Below are positions 34,222 to 42,598 of a DNA stretch of 64,000 nucleotides, in pieces. The DNA comes from DASRLE01 sp963825315 (GTDB taxonomy: Bacteria > Verrucomicrobiota > Verrucomicrobiia > Limisphaerales > Palsa-1400). The notes beneath the pieces are model-generated. The model saw only the letters and a program-made list of their open reading frames with translations, ran no database searches and had not been told where the DNA came from. The translations under genes and the position numbers were made by a program. Each line of letters begins with the position of its first letter. Positions within the stretch are counted from its first letter, which is position 1. The stretch lies in contig CAWGST010000002.1 of assembly GCA_963825315.1 (NCBI GenBank), positions 186,001-250,000 on the forward strand. The letters run 5' to 3'.

Positions 34222-34586
34222 AACGACCGAGCGAGAACAGGGAACGGGAAGACCGATTCACCGACGAGGTGGTCGTGGATGCCTACAACGAGGAGGAACG
34301 AGCGATGGGGTGGTACTATTACGCGGCGGACAACATCGCCTTTCCATTCAAAGCCCGCTGTGCCTTAAAGCGATCCTTCTCACCATTGAAAGTCGGGGAT
34401 AGGGTTGAAGTCATCGGCATGGCTCCCACAGACGACTGCATGCAGGAACTCATGGTCTTGATAAAGTGGGACGACGAGGACTTGGCTGTTCCGCTTATCC
34501 GGTTGGAATCGCCCGGCTCAACCGGCTTGACCAGGCAAGTCTTGGCCGATTGGAAGTACTGGGTGGACAGAGGCTACACGTTCTGA
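34218..34586 (+). CDS. CcbP-like calcium-binding protein
   Basis: 122 residues from ATG 34218. FTDEVVVDAYNEEERAMGWY, then YYAADNIAFPFKARCALKRS, KVGDRVEVIGMAPTDDCMQE and DDEDLAVPLIRLES, a close fit to the CcbP (cyanobacterial calcium-binding protein) fold, a small acidic beta-protein. The acidic residues that bind calcium in CcbP are mostly present. It overlaps the previous frame by ATGA, so it forms a short operon with the SEC-C gene. It sits 140 bases before the island end. What it does in an island is unknown. Confidence 0.75.
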   Translation: MKRPSENREREDRFTDEVVVDAYNEEERAMGWYYYAADNIAFPFKARCALKRSFSPLKVGDRVEVIGMAPTDDCMQELMVLIKWDDEDLAVPLIRLESPGSTGLTRQVLADWKYWVDRGYTF

Positions 34587-34606
34587 GCGAAGAAAGAAGT
34601 GCCGTA

Positions 34607-34623
34607 TTGGTAGCGCGTCTGAA
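34607..34623 (+). repeat. short internal tRNA-Pro fragment
   Basis: Seventeen bases TTGGTAGCGCGTCTGAA match the D-loop to anticodon-stem part of the tRNA-Pro at 28630-28646. The surrounding bases do not fold into a tRNA. It is a partial copy about 105 bases before the main repeat. Confidence 0.6.
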
Positions 34624-34728
34624 ATGATTTCAACAGTGCCGGGCCTCCTATGGAAACGGGCGGCGGCTTTGGTACACTGGAAACGTAAGGAAACCCGGGG
34701 GAGATTAAGTTTATTCCCTCTTTGGTGT

Positions 34729-34781
34729 TCTGAATGGGGCTCAGAAGGTCGTGAGTTCAAATCTCACCGCCCCGACCATCT
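34729..34781 (+). repeat. attachment-site copy: 3' half of tRNA-Pro
   Basis: Copy of tRNA-Pro from the anticodon stem through CCA, 52 of 53 bases identical to 28641-28693. There is no 5' half next to it, so no functional tRNA is made. It is the right end of the island. The remaining gap to 34875 shows no gene; TTGACC near 34844 might serve the glycosidase. Confidence 0.9.
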
Positions 34782-34875
34782 TAAACCTCTTCCCGGCCGT
34801 CGTCAGGTTTCGAGCCGTCTGCTTCATCCAATCATGCCCTGATTTGACCACAATTCAAAGATAAGGCACCTTGAC

Positions 34876-36963
34876 ATGATGAGAAACAGCTTGTGCATGA
34901 AGGCGTTACGCCTTGCCGGAGCCATTCTTGCTTTGCTGGGTTTCATCAATTCAGGTGGGATCGCCCGGGCGCAGACTGTATTTGTGGTTGACCCTTTCAA
35001 TCCATCGGGCGTTGGCGCCAATAACTACGCGCGCGGCCAGATCACCAATGTCTGGGGGAATTGGTTCGGGGATGCGTTTCAATCCCTGGTTTGGGATGCC
35101 ACCAGCGACGCCAGCAATAATCCCGCTTCGGGTTCGATGAAAATCACGCTCGACTTCAACGGTCAAGGCTCGAATCCAAATCAGTTTGAGGTTTATGACT
35201 TTAACGGCATTTACCCGCCGGTGAATGGGGTGCAATACACGAATTTTCAATGCGATGTCCGTTTCGCCCCCGGTTCCGCCGCCGTGACGAATAACGGCGA
35301 GCCTATCTTTGGTTACCTGCAATTCGGCACGCCGAACGGTTACAGCCAGGATTACTTTGGCGGAGTTGACATTCCGGCCAGCAACACAAACTGGGTGCAT
35401 GTCAGCCTGCCTCTCAACGCGGCGGCCGACCCGAATCTGTCGAACATCTGCAATGTTCTCATTCACATCTACGGGCCTTATTACAGTCCCGGTCTGAGCG
35501 GCACCTCGACCCTTTGGGTGGACAACATCCGGTTTGTCGGCACAACACCGGTTACGACCAATTGCGTCGTGGACTGGAACGACGTGCATCAAAGGATAGA
35601 CGGTTTTGGCGCCTCCTCGGCGTGGGACAGCAGTTGGACCACTGCCCAGGCCGACATGTTTTTTTCCACCAACACCGGCATCGGCCTTTCCTTGTTGCGC
35701 TCACGCATTGCTCCCGGCGGCACTACGGTCGAAAGCAACATCATGCAGATGGCTCAAGCCCGCGGAGCCAGGGTGTGGAGCACGCCATGGAGTCCGGACG
35801 CGTCATTCAAAAGCAATACAAATGTCAACGGCGGAAGTTTTCTCTCGGCCAGCAACCAGGCTTATGCCAGTCAACTGGCCGGTTACGTCGTCAACATGAA
35901 GAGCAATTACAACGTCAACCTCTACGCCATCTCCGTCCAAAACGAGCCCGATGTTTGGGCCGATTACGAATCCTGCCTGTGGACCGCGCAGCAAATTCAT
36001 GATTTTGTCCCTTGCCTTCACGCCGCTTTGGCGGCCAGCAACGTGGCTTCGACAAAAATCATGCTGCCGGAAGACGAGAACTGGGAGACCAATCTTTACT
36101 ACACCGCCATGAGTGATCCGTCGGTGGCGGCGGACGCCGGCATCGTCGCCTGTCACAATTATGACGGCACTCCACCCAGTGGAATGCCGGCCGCGCTGCC
36201 TATGTATGACAACAGCAATGCGGCGCTTTGGGAAACAGAAGTTTCCGCGTACGATCCTTTTGATGGCGGAATTAGCAACGCCATGTATTGGGCCGGACGG
36301 ATACACCTCTTTATGACCGTTGCACAGGCAAACGCTTTTCATTATTGGTGGCTGATTCCCGACACTGCCGACAACGAAGGATTGACCGACCAATCCGGCA
36401 ATCCCGCCAAACGCATGTATGTGCTCGGCAATTACAGCCGGTTTGTCCGCCCGGATTATTACCGGATCGGTGTGTCCAACAATGCTTTCACCTCGGTCAG
36501 CGCCTACAAAGACACCAACTCCGGCAGCTTCGCCATCGTCGCCATTAATTCCAGTTTAACGACCGTGACGCAGATTTTTAATCTGACCAATTTCACCGCC
36601 AGTTCTGTAACCCCATGGATTACCTCCGGCACGCTTTCACTTTCCAACCAGCCTCCTGTCGCCGTTGCCAACTCATCCTTCACCTGCGCGCTGCCCGCCC
36701 TGAGTGTGGTGACCTTTGTTGGGCAGTCCTGCATCCCGATCTCGGGCGCTGCTTTCAACGGGGGCGGTTTTGTTCTCTCTTGGAATTCAGTCGCGGGCGC
36801 AACCTACAGCGTGCTCAAAACCAATGTCCTGACTTGCCCCGCCGCCAACTGGCCCGCAATCGTGACTGGCTATCCCGCGGGAGGCGCCGTGGGCGGTTCG
36901 CTCTCCTACACGGATGCCGCGGTGAGCGTGACCACGAATTTTTATCGGCTGCGCAGTCCATGA
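34876..36963 (+). CDS. secreted GH30-family glycoside hydrolase
   Basis: 695 residues with a signal peptide (hydrophobic about residues 11-32, ending ARAQ). Residues about 35-225 form a beta-sandwich carbohydrate-binding-like module (VDPFNPSGVG..., WVDNIRFVG). The catalytic barrel starts HQRIDGFGASSAW and carries ISVQNEPDVWADY (acid/base Glu357) and ALWETEVSAY (nucleophile Glu455), then HYWWLIP and a beta-sandwich after the barrel. A short C-terminal domain with ATYSVLKTN follows. The GH30 family cleaves beta-glucans or glucuronoxylans; the exact substrate cannot be read from the sequence. It is probably monocistronic. Suggests degradation of plant or microbial polysaccharide. Confidence 0.88.
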   Translation: MMRNSLCMKALRLAGAILALLGFINSGGIARAQTVFVVDPFNPSGVGANNYARGQITNVWGNWFGDAFQSLVWDATSDASNNPASGSMKITLDFNGQGSNPNQFEVYDFNGIYPPVNGVQYTNFQCDVRFAPGSAAVTNNGEPIFGYLQFGTPNGYSQDYFGGVDIPASNTNWVHVSLPLNAAADPNLSNICNVLIHIYGPYYSPGLSGTSTLWVDNIRFVGTTPVTTNCVVDWNDVHQRIDGFGASSAWDSSWTTAQADMFFSTNTGIGLSLLRSRIAPGGTTVESNIMQMAQARGARVWSTPWSPDASFKSNTNVNGGSFLSASNQAYASQLAGYVVNMKSNYNVNLYAISVQNEPDVWADYESCLWTAQQIHDFVPCLHAALAASNVASTKIMLPEDENWETNLYYTAMSDPSVAADAGIVACHNYDGTPPSGMPAALPMYDNSNAALWETEVSAYDPFDGGISNAMYWAGRIHLFMTVAQANAFHYWWLIPDTADNEGLTDQSGNPAKRMYVLGNYSRFVRPDYYRIGVSNNAFTSVSAYKDTNSGSFAIVAINSSLTTVTQIFNLTNFTASSVTPWITSGTLSLSNQPPVAVANSSFTCALPALSVVTFVGQSCIPISGAAFNGGGFVLSWNSVAGATYSVLKTNVLTCPAANWPAIVTGYPAGGAVGGSLSYTDAAVSVTTNFYRLRSP

Positions 36964-36984
36964 CTGCGGCGAGAATGAAATCCC

Positions 36985-38037
36985 TTACGGATTCGCCGCC
37001 AGCAGTTCGTTCGCTTTTGAGATTACCGCGAACGCGTCGGCCACATAAAGCACGTCGGCTTTGCCGCGTGCCCAGCCGCAGTTTGGGTCGAGGCTGATGG
37101 CGCGGCGCTCGCCGATGAAACGCCAGCCAACCGTATGCGGCTCTTCGCCGTGGCAGCAGGTGCTCAAACCTTTCGCGTGCCGCGGGGTCGCGCCGGTCTG
37201 GCCGATCTGGTTCAGATGGGAGAGGAACGGCAGCACCGCCTGCCCTTCGCCTCCCAAATCCACCAGTGATTTGCTGCTGCCCAGCGAAGCGCGTGTGACC
37301 TTGAGAAAATCGAGGATCAACTTCTCCGCCTCGCCAACGTGCGTCCGGCCATCGGCCTGTTTCTTCGTCCAGCCCGCGCCGGTGACGAACAGCAGTTGCG
37401 CGTCGGGACGGATCGTTTGTGCGTCGGCCTTCGGCTCGCGGATGCCAACCACCGTGGTGCGCTTGCTGGCATCGGCCAGATTCACCGGCACCAATTCAAC
37501 AGCCGCCGCGCCCGCGCCGCAGTCGCACGCCGTCTGGCTGCCGGGGTCAATGAGCATGAACCACGGACGCTGCGTTCTCGTCAGCATGGCCTCCATGCGC
37601 TGGCGATAGTACCAGCGGTTGACCGCGGGCTTCCCACCTGCATCGCCGATGCCGGTCACGTGGGAATCCACGCGTCCGCCGAACCGTTGCGCCACACCAG
37701 GCAAAACGCGATTCCAGCGTGACGTTGCCGGAGCGACGACCAGGGTGGCCTGCGCTGCTTTGCAGATGGCTTCCGCCGCCGGCGCGTCAGTGCAATAGCG
37801 CGACTGGCCAAACTCCGCGCCCACCACGCCGAAATACTTTGTGGCGGGACAGGCTGCGATGGAATCCGCCGCCGCTTGAACGGTTTCGCCGACCAATCCA
37901 ACGAACAGATTCGAACCGGCGATGGCTTTGTTCAGAGCGCGGGCGGCGTGCAACGCTTCGCGGGCAGCCTTGGCGAGCGAGCCGCCGGCTTCGACGTGAG
38001 CGAGAAGAAGAATGGTTTCCATTTTCGCGGCAATCAT
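36985..38037 (-). CDS. etfA: electron transfer flavoprotein, alpha subunit
   Basis: 350 residues. Together with EtfB it carries electrons from acyl-CoA dehydrogenases to the quinone pool. The N-terminal half is the Rossmann-like nucleotide fold (ETILLLAHVEAGGSLAKAAR). The C-terminal half holds the FAD site, with VTGAGWTKKQADG and the family signature as the variant RHAKGLSTCCHGEEPH and SLDPNCGWARGKADVLY. The sequence is rather divergent from classical EtfA, for example Cys-rich CDCGAG and STCC. The ATG overlaps the etfB stop (ATGA). Confidence 0.88.
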   Translation of the reverse strand: MIAAKMETILLLAHVEAGGSLAKAAREALHAARALNKAIAGSNLFVGLVGETVQAAADSIAACPATKYFGVVGAEFGQSRYCTDAPAAEAICKAAQATLVVAPATSRWNRVLPGVAQRFGGRVDSHVTGIGDAGGKPAVNRWYYRQRMEAMLTRTQRPWFMLIDPGSQTACDCGAGAAAVELVPVNLADASKRTTVVGIREPKADAQTIRPDAQLLFVTGAGWTKKQADGRTHVGEAEKLILDFLKVTRASLGSSKSLVDLGGEGQAVLPFLSHLNQIGQTGATPRHAKGLSTCCHGEEPHTVGWRFIGERRAISLDPNCGWARGKADVLYVADAFAVISKANELLAANP

Positions 38038-38843
38038 TTCCTAATCCACTGCACGATTTCCTTCGCGATGTCGTCAGGCGATTTGTCTTTGACGATTTTG
38101 GTGGCCCGAAGCTGTTTGGGCAGCGTCACGCTCATGAACGTTAATCCTTCGCCCGCGAGCTTCGTCGGCTTGGCCTTCTGCAACGCCGGCATCACGGTGC
38201 GCATGTTGGTCATCCCGATCTGCGGATTGTTTTTCGGCTCGGGCAAGTTACCCGTGGCCCACCCCAGCAACGCCGGCGGCCCGGCGCACTTCGACACCTG
38301 ATGCCTGCCGCCTTCGATGCGCTCCAGAATTACCAGCGAGCCGTCAGTGTTTACTTTCAATTCGTCCACGCCTTGAAACTGGTCCACGATGCCAAGCCGT
38401 TCGCCGACCATCTGCATCGTCGCGCCCGCGCCGCGCGAGGCGGATTCCCAGCCGCCAAAGACGAGCAGCTTCGATTTGTCGAGGCCGGGGATCGTCTGGA
38501 TGGCCCCGGCCAGCGCGGCGGCAACTTCAGCCGCCTCGGTGAAGCCGCTGGCCGGACCGTCGAGCGCCACGAGTTCAAACGGCACTTTCTGCGCAACGAT
38601 CATCATCGCCTGCTGGAGCTTCGCCTTCGGTCCGAGGCTGACGAGCCAAACCTTGCTGCCGGGCGCGTTCCTGGCAAGGTTCGCCGCCTCATAAAGCGCG
38701 TGGCTCGCCCACGGATCGAGGACGGCGGGCAGCATCATTTCATTTTTCAACGCCGGGCCGGTCGCGACGGTCACCGGCTCCAGGGTTTGGAGCGGGTCCG
38801 GCACAATGCCGCCGCAGACGATGATTTGATATGCAATGTTCAT
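38034..38843 (-). CDS. etfB: electron transfer flavoprotein, beta subunit
   Basis: 269 residues from ATG 38843. AYQIIVCGGIVPDPLQTLEP, then DPWASHALYEAANLARN, SLGPKAKLQQAMMIVAQKV and SKLLVFGGWESASRGAGAT correspond to the EtfB core that binds AMP or FAD. It lies between the flavodoxin-fold gene (11 bases away) and etfA (ATGA overlap). The acyl-CoA dehydrogenase partner is on the other side of a 5-kb insertion, which may now separate its transcription. Confidence 0.88.
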   Translation of the reverse strand: MNIAYQIIVCGGIVPDPLQTLEPVTVATGPALKNEMMLPAVLDPWASHALYEAANLARNAPGSKVWLVSLGPKAKLQQAMMIVAQKVPFELVALDGPASGFTEAAEVAAALAGAIQTIPGLDKSKLLVFGGWESASRGAGATMQMVGERLGIVDQFQGVDELKVNTDGSLVILERIEGGRHQVSKCAGPPALLGWATGNLPEPKNNPQIGMTNMRTVMPALQKAKPTKLAGEGLTFMSVTLPKQLRATKIVKDKSPDDIAKEIVQWIRK

Positions 38844-38854
38844 ATGAATCTCCG

Positions 38855-39454
38855 CTACGCAGCCGGAGGAAAAGGGCATGTGACGGTTTTCCCGACCTCC
38901 AGCAACCATTCGGCGCGTTGCTGCGGCGTGCTGGTGATGACAACCGAAAATGTCCGGCGATGCACGTTGCGCACGCCGCAAAGGTCAAACACGCACTTCT
39001 TCCACAAACTTTCGAGCGGATCACCGAAAATCTCGCGCTCGCGATCCTCCGGCGTGTTGGCGGTGTTGAAAACAATCGCCGACCTGGCCTTGAGCAGACC
39101 GACGGGCACGCCTTCGCCTTTGTCATTGGCAACAAAACGATAGGCGATTTCCATCCGCAACACGCGGTCAATCCAGCCCTTCAAAATCGCCGGCGGCATG
39201 CCCCACCAGTTCGGATGCACGATGATGATGCCGTCGGCGCCGGTGATTTCTTTGCAATGACCGGCGATGACCGGATCGAGCCTGGCGTTCGTCTGCAATT
39301 CAGCGGCGGACAGCAGCGGCGGAAATTGTTCCTGATAAAGATCGTGGAGCACGATTTTGTGGCTGTTCTTGCGAAGTGCTTCCGCCGCCGTATTGGCGAT
39401 GGCGTGGTTGAAACTTCCGGGATTCGGATGGGCGAGGATGATCGAGATATTCAT
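38855..39454 (-). CDS. flavodoxin-fold NAD(P)H oxidoreductase
   Basis: 199 residues from ATG 39454. NISIILAHPNPGSFNHAIAN is the FMN/FAD phosphate-binding loop of Flavodoxin_2 proteins, ADGIIIVHPNWWGMPPAILK the PxWW motif, and YRFVANDKGEGVPVGLLK, TANTPEDRERE complete the family pattern. Members reduce quinones or supply electrons to other carriers. It is the first gene of the etf group on this side; the start lies in the TAATG overlap with a short relic of the quinone-oxidoreductase tail (39455-39495). An upstream-extended frame is not protein-like. Confidence 0.88.
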   Translation of the reverse strand: MNISIILAHPNPGSFNHAIANTAAEALRKNSHKIVLHDLYQEQFPPLLSAAELQTNARLDPVIAGHCKEITGADGIIIVHPNWWGMPPAILKGWIDRVLRMEIAYRFVANDKGEGVPVGLLKARSAIVFNTANTPEDREREIFGDPLESLWKKCVFDLCGVRNVHRRTFSVVITSTPQQRAEWLLEVGKTVTCPFPPAA

Positions 39455-39495
39455 TAATTTTCGGCTGAATGCAATCCGCCCGTGCCGGCGCGGAT
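39455..39495 (-). repeat. relic copy of the ETF-quinone-oxidoreductase gene tail
   Basis: Reads RAGTGGLHSAEN and stop on the minus strand, the same last residues as the gene ending at 44726. Twenty-five bases (39470-39494) are identical to 44742-44766. It marks where the two halves of the electron-transfer operon were once joined, directly before the flavodoxin-fold gene. Confidence 0.7.
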
Positions 39496-40327
39496 CGCAG
39501 TGTTCATGTTGTCCGCGATTCCGAGAGATGTCCAGCCTGTTCCTGCCGACAATGCCCACCAAGACTGGCCAGAAATGCCAAATTGATACATTGGTCTGAA
39601 AAATCGGTAACACGGTGACAAGTGTTGATAATCAATGACTTAGCCGGTAACACGAGAAGTAACAGAGCGGTAACATGTTACTGCTTTTCGCCTTTCGCCG
39701 CCCCAGAAGCTGTATAAAAATAGCCATCTGAAAGGGACCGGCAGAAACATGAAATGGGAGCGAAGAGGCTCACGACACGCAAGATTGAGATGCAGGTCCG
39801 GAAAATCGGCAACACGGCAACAAGCCCCATTTTACAAGGGTTTCGTTGCCCTTTTCCGCTGGCAACACAGCGGCAACAGGTGGCAACAAGCCCGTTACGT
39901 TAACGATAAAGCTGACTTGGTCCTGGCATTGCCATTGGCGCATTTGTGGGGGGACAGAGCGGGCGGGGGCGCAGCTTCCTCCCGGTATGGTGTAAAAATC
40001 AACTGCTGAAGCGTGGCGTCCGCCGCGAACGGAACCCTTTTTGAACCACAAGCGCCATGAGTCCAATTCATCAATATGCTGAAATATGAGGTCTTGACAC
40101 CTTTACGGAGCCAATAAAAGACGCGAGGGTTTAAAAAGTGAAGAACTGACACCGGCAAGGAACTATGGGATTGACGGCTGGAAGCGGGGCTGTAAGCTGA
40201 CGGAAATACATTTGAAGCAACTGAAATTGGCGCTGAAAAACAATGCGAGAAAGAACAGTGAATAACGCAAAATACTCGATTCCGAGGACTGACCCTTTCA
40301 ATGTAACAACATTAACCTGTAAGTTTT
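39496..40327. other. non-coding stretch with GGYAACA repeats
   Basis: No gene is supported. The plus strand carries scattered copies of GG(T/C)AACA(C/G) around 39608-39690 and 39806-39900, several of them 10-20 bases apart. The part from about 40040 is AT-richer and leads into the Sel1-repeat gene, so it should hold that gene's promoter. Confidence 0.5.
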
Positions 40328-41114
40328 ATGACTACCCAAATCCATTTACTCAAAAACAACGGTGTCCAAAGATTCTTTGCCGTGGTTGGTGCGTTGTGTT
40401 TGCACCTTCCGATGAACTCGTTATATGCAGCGTCCCAAGGCAAGGATCTCAGATCTGCACACGCAGAGGAGTTGGTAGTTACAAAGACAAATGCCATTAC
40501 CTGGTCCTTTGATTATTTCAATCAACCTCATTGCCGCCCCAGCTTCTCAGGGGACGGTAACAGTTTGGCATACGTGACAGTATCTGACAAAAGGCTAAAC
40601 CTTGAAGTTTACGATTTACTAAAATCACAGGTTATAAAGAGAATTCCCATAGAATCCTCCCCGTCACGTTTGATTTGGTCTTCCGATCAATCGCGCCTTT
40701 GCGGTGTTATTGGGGACGGTTTGGCCAAGGCTGCAACAAGTCAAAATATGGAGGTTTCAAAAGCACCAAGCGTTGGTGAATGTTACACAAATGGACTAAA
40801 CGCCTACAGGCATCAAGATTACGGTGAGGCGCTGAAGTGGTATCGTATGGCCGCAGAGAATGGAAATATCAAAGCCCAAAATATGCTTGGTGTTATGTAT
40901 GCTGTTGGAAAAGGAGTCACGAAGGATGAATTCGAGGCGGTTAAATGGTATCTTCTTGCTGCTAAAGCGGGAGACAGTGCAGCGGAGCTTAATCTGGGTC
41001 TACACTACGTGCATGGACAGGGACTCCAAAAAGATATGACTGAAGGAATTAAATGGATACGAAAAGCTGAGCAGTCTGGCAACCCAAACGCAAAAAAAGA
41101 GTTACAGCGGCTAG

Positions 41115-42594
41115 CAGACTGTTGAAGAAAGGCGCTTTTTAGGAGCGGTTCGTTTCATGCCGCTTTTTCCATAAGTTGGCCCGACCAGTCAAACCAAGTG
41201 ACTTTTTCGGCTTCTTTTGATGCTATACTTGTCCAGTTGACAACTATGGCCATCAACCACAGGGCAAAACGTCCCAAAACCGCTTCTAACCCGCCTGCGC
41301 CCATCGCTTCGCACTGTTTGGGTGTGCCGATTCCGAAAAGATTGCGCATCAACTGCGATAGATTGTAAAACGCCGCCGCCAATTTGAACCGCTTGTTGAG
41401 GTTTTGCCGCCCGCGCAAGGTCGCCCGGCGCATTCCGCCACAATCCAGAATGTGGGCGAAGGCCCGCTCCAGATGCATGCCCCGCCGACGCAAAAGTTTC
41501 TGGCCATATTGGCTTTGGGCGCTGCGGTGCGCCGCCTGGACTGCTTGTCGTTCTGACTCACTCAATTTATCCAAACGCCGGTGGCTGATCGGGTCACAGA
41601 TGACGGTCTTGATTTGCTCGCGCTGCAGGGCCTGCAACTGGCTCACCTCGAAGTAGCCTTTGTCAGCGGTGCTCGTCTCCACAGTTAACCCTCCGGCGGC
41701 TTCACCCCGGGCGGCGTTGATGGTGAGTTGTGCTTCCAAAATGGGGGTGGATGCCTCCTGGTGGTCCGCTTGATTGCCCGGCAAAATCTCCGCCCCCACA
41801 ATGGCTCCGCTGTCCAGGTCCACCACCGTCTCGGGCTTGTAAATCATGTCCGTCGCCCCGTCCTTCTTGGGGCCGATCTTGGCGTCCGGGTCATCCGGGT
41901 TCTCCCATTCCTGATTGCTCATCTTTTTGGGACGCTTCCGGTCAAACTTCCGCACCGCCGCGCTGTCCTCTGGATCGATCCCACTCTCAGCCGCCAACCG
42001 TTTGACATAATCCCAGTAAGCTTCCCCGGTGTTCCGGTTAACCAACCCGCGCAGGGAAGCGTTGGCTTCCAGAACCGATGAATCTATCCCCAGATTCCTG
42101 CCCCGGAGCAGACCATGCTCCGAAAGGGCGGACAGGACCAGGGTGAAGACTTGCTCGTAAACTGGCCCCTCCAGTCTTTGGCGAATTATCGAGAGACTGG
42201 AATGATCGGGTGTGGCTTCGGTCAAGTCATAGTGCAGGAATTCGCGGATCGCGATCGAATCGTCGCACCGGGCAGCAATGGCCCGTTCACTGGGAAGGTT
42301 TTCGAAGAAACCCACCATCATCATCTTCAAATAAACCACCGGATCAATGCCGGGGCGACCAGCCCCGCTGGTTTTGTAAGCCGGAGCGCAGAGTGCGCGC
42401 ACCTTGGCGGCGAAACCGAAGCTTTCCAAGGTTTCCTCCAACTTGGCGTAAAAAGTGGACTTGGCTGGCTTGGCGACTTGGGCAGCGGCGATCCAGAACT
42501 CGGGCTGAACCGTTTTATCTTTGGCGGCGAACATAATTAATAGACGCCTTTGTCAAATAAATGTTCAAATAAAACCGAATAATTCAACAGTCTG
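41115..42594 (-). mobile_element. IS1182-family insertion sequence
   Basis: Terminal repeats CAGACTGTTGAA and reverse complement (41115-41126 and 42583-42594), flanked by CTAG on each side (41111-41114 and 42595-42598) as a 4-bp palindromic target duplication, as expected for IS1182. About 1480 bp, one transposase gene on the minus strand. Confidence 0.88.
41155..42534 (-). CDS. IS1182-family transposase
   Basis: 459 residues, intact. The N terminus contains PVVYLKMMMVGFFENLPSE and FLHYDLTEATPDHSSLS. DDE-type residues are in GIDSSVLEANAS (first Asp), ETSTADKGYFEV (second Asp) and the C-terminal block around ERAFAHILDCGGMRRA (final Glu). Cut-and-paste mobility protein. It occupies nearly all of its element and reads opposite to the broken Sel1 gene. 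Confidence 0.93.
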   Translation of the reverse strand: MFAAKDKTVQPEFWIAAAQVAKPAKSTFYAKLEETLESFGFAAKVRALCAPAYKTSGAGRPGIDPVVYLKMMMVGFFENLPSERAIAARCDDSIAIREFLHYDLTEATPDHSSLSIIRQRLEGPVYEQVFTLVLSALSEHGLLRGRNLGIDSSVLEANASLRGLVNRNTGEAYWDYVKRLAAESGIDPEDSAAVRKFDRKRPKKMSNQEWENPDDPDAKIGPKKDGATDMIYKPETVVDLDSGAIVGAEILPGNQADHQEASTPILEAQLTINAARGEAAGGLTVETSTADKGYFEVSQLQALQREQIKTVICDPISHRRLDKLSESERQAVQAAHRSAQSQYGQKLLRRRGMHLERAFAHILDCGGMRRATLRGRQNLNKRFKLAAAFYNLSQLMRNLFGIGTPKQCEAMGAGGLEAVLGRFALWLMAIVVNWTSIASKEAEKVTWFDWSGQLMEKAA

Positions 42595-42598
42595 CTAG

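Larger units (their letters stand above)
28641..34781. mobile_element. genomic island integrated at tRNA-Pro
   Basis: Bounded by a 53-bp direct repeat of the tRNA-Pro 3' half (28641-28693 and 34729-34781, one mismatch at the loop base after the anticodon). This is the footprint left by tyrosine-recombinase elements that integrate into tRNA genes. About 6.1 kb of cargo: a primase-helicase-nuclease gene, an IS630 copy in a broken AAA+ gene, a SEC-C/TPR gene, a short overlapping frame and a CcbP-like gene. No integrase or excisionase can be seen, so the island is probably immobile or was moved in trans. The left 140 bases before the primase-helicase gene hold no clear gene. Confidence 0.8.

Noticed and set aside
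34729..34781. Second tRNA-Pro gene
   Set aside because: Only the 3' half is present; no acceptor 5' strand or D arm can be paired.
39749..40009. 86-codon plus-strand frame before the Sel1 gene
   Set aside because: Composed of the GGYAACA repeats and low-complexity DNA, with no protein features.
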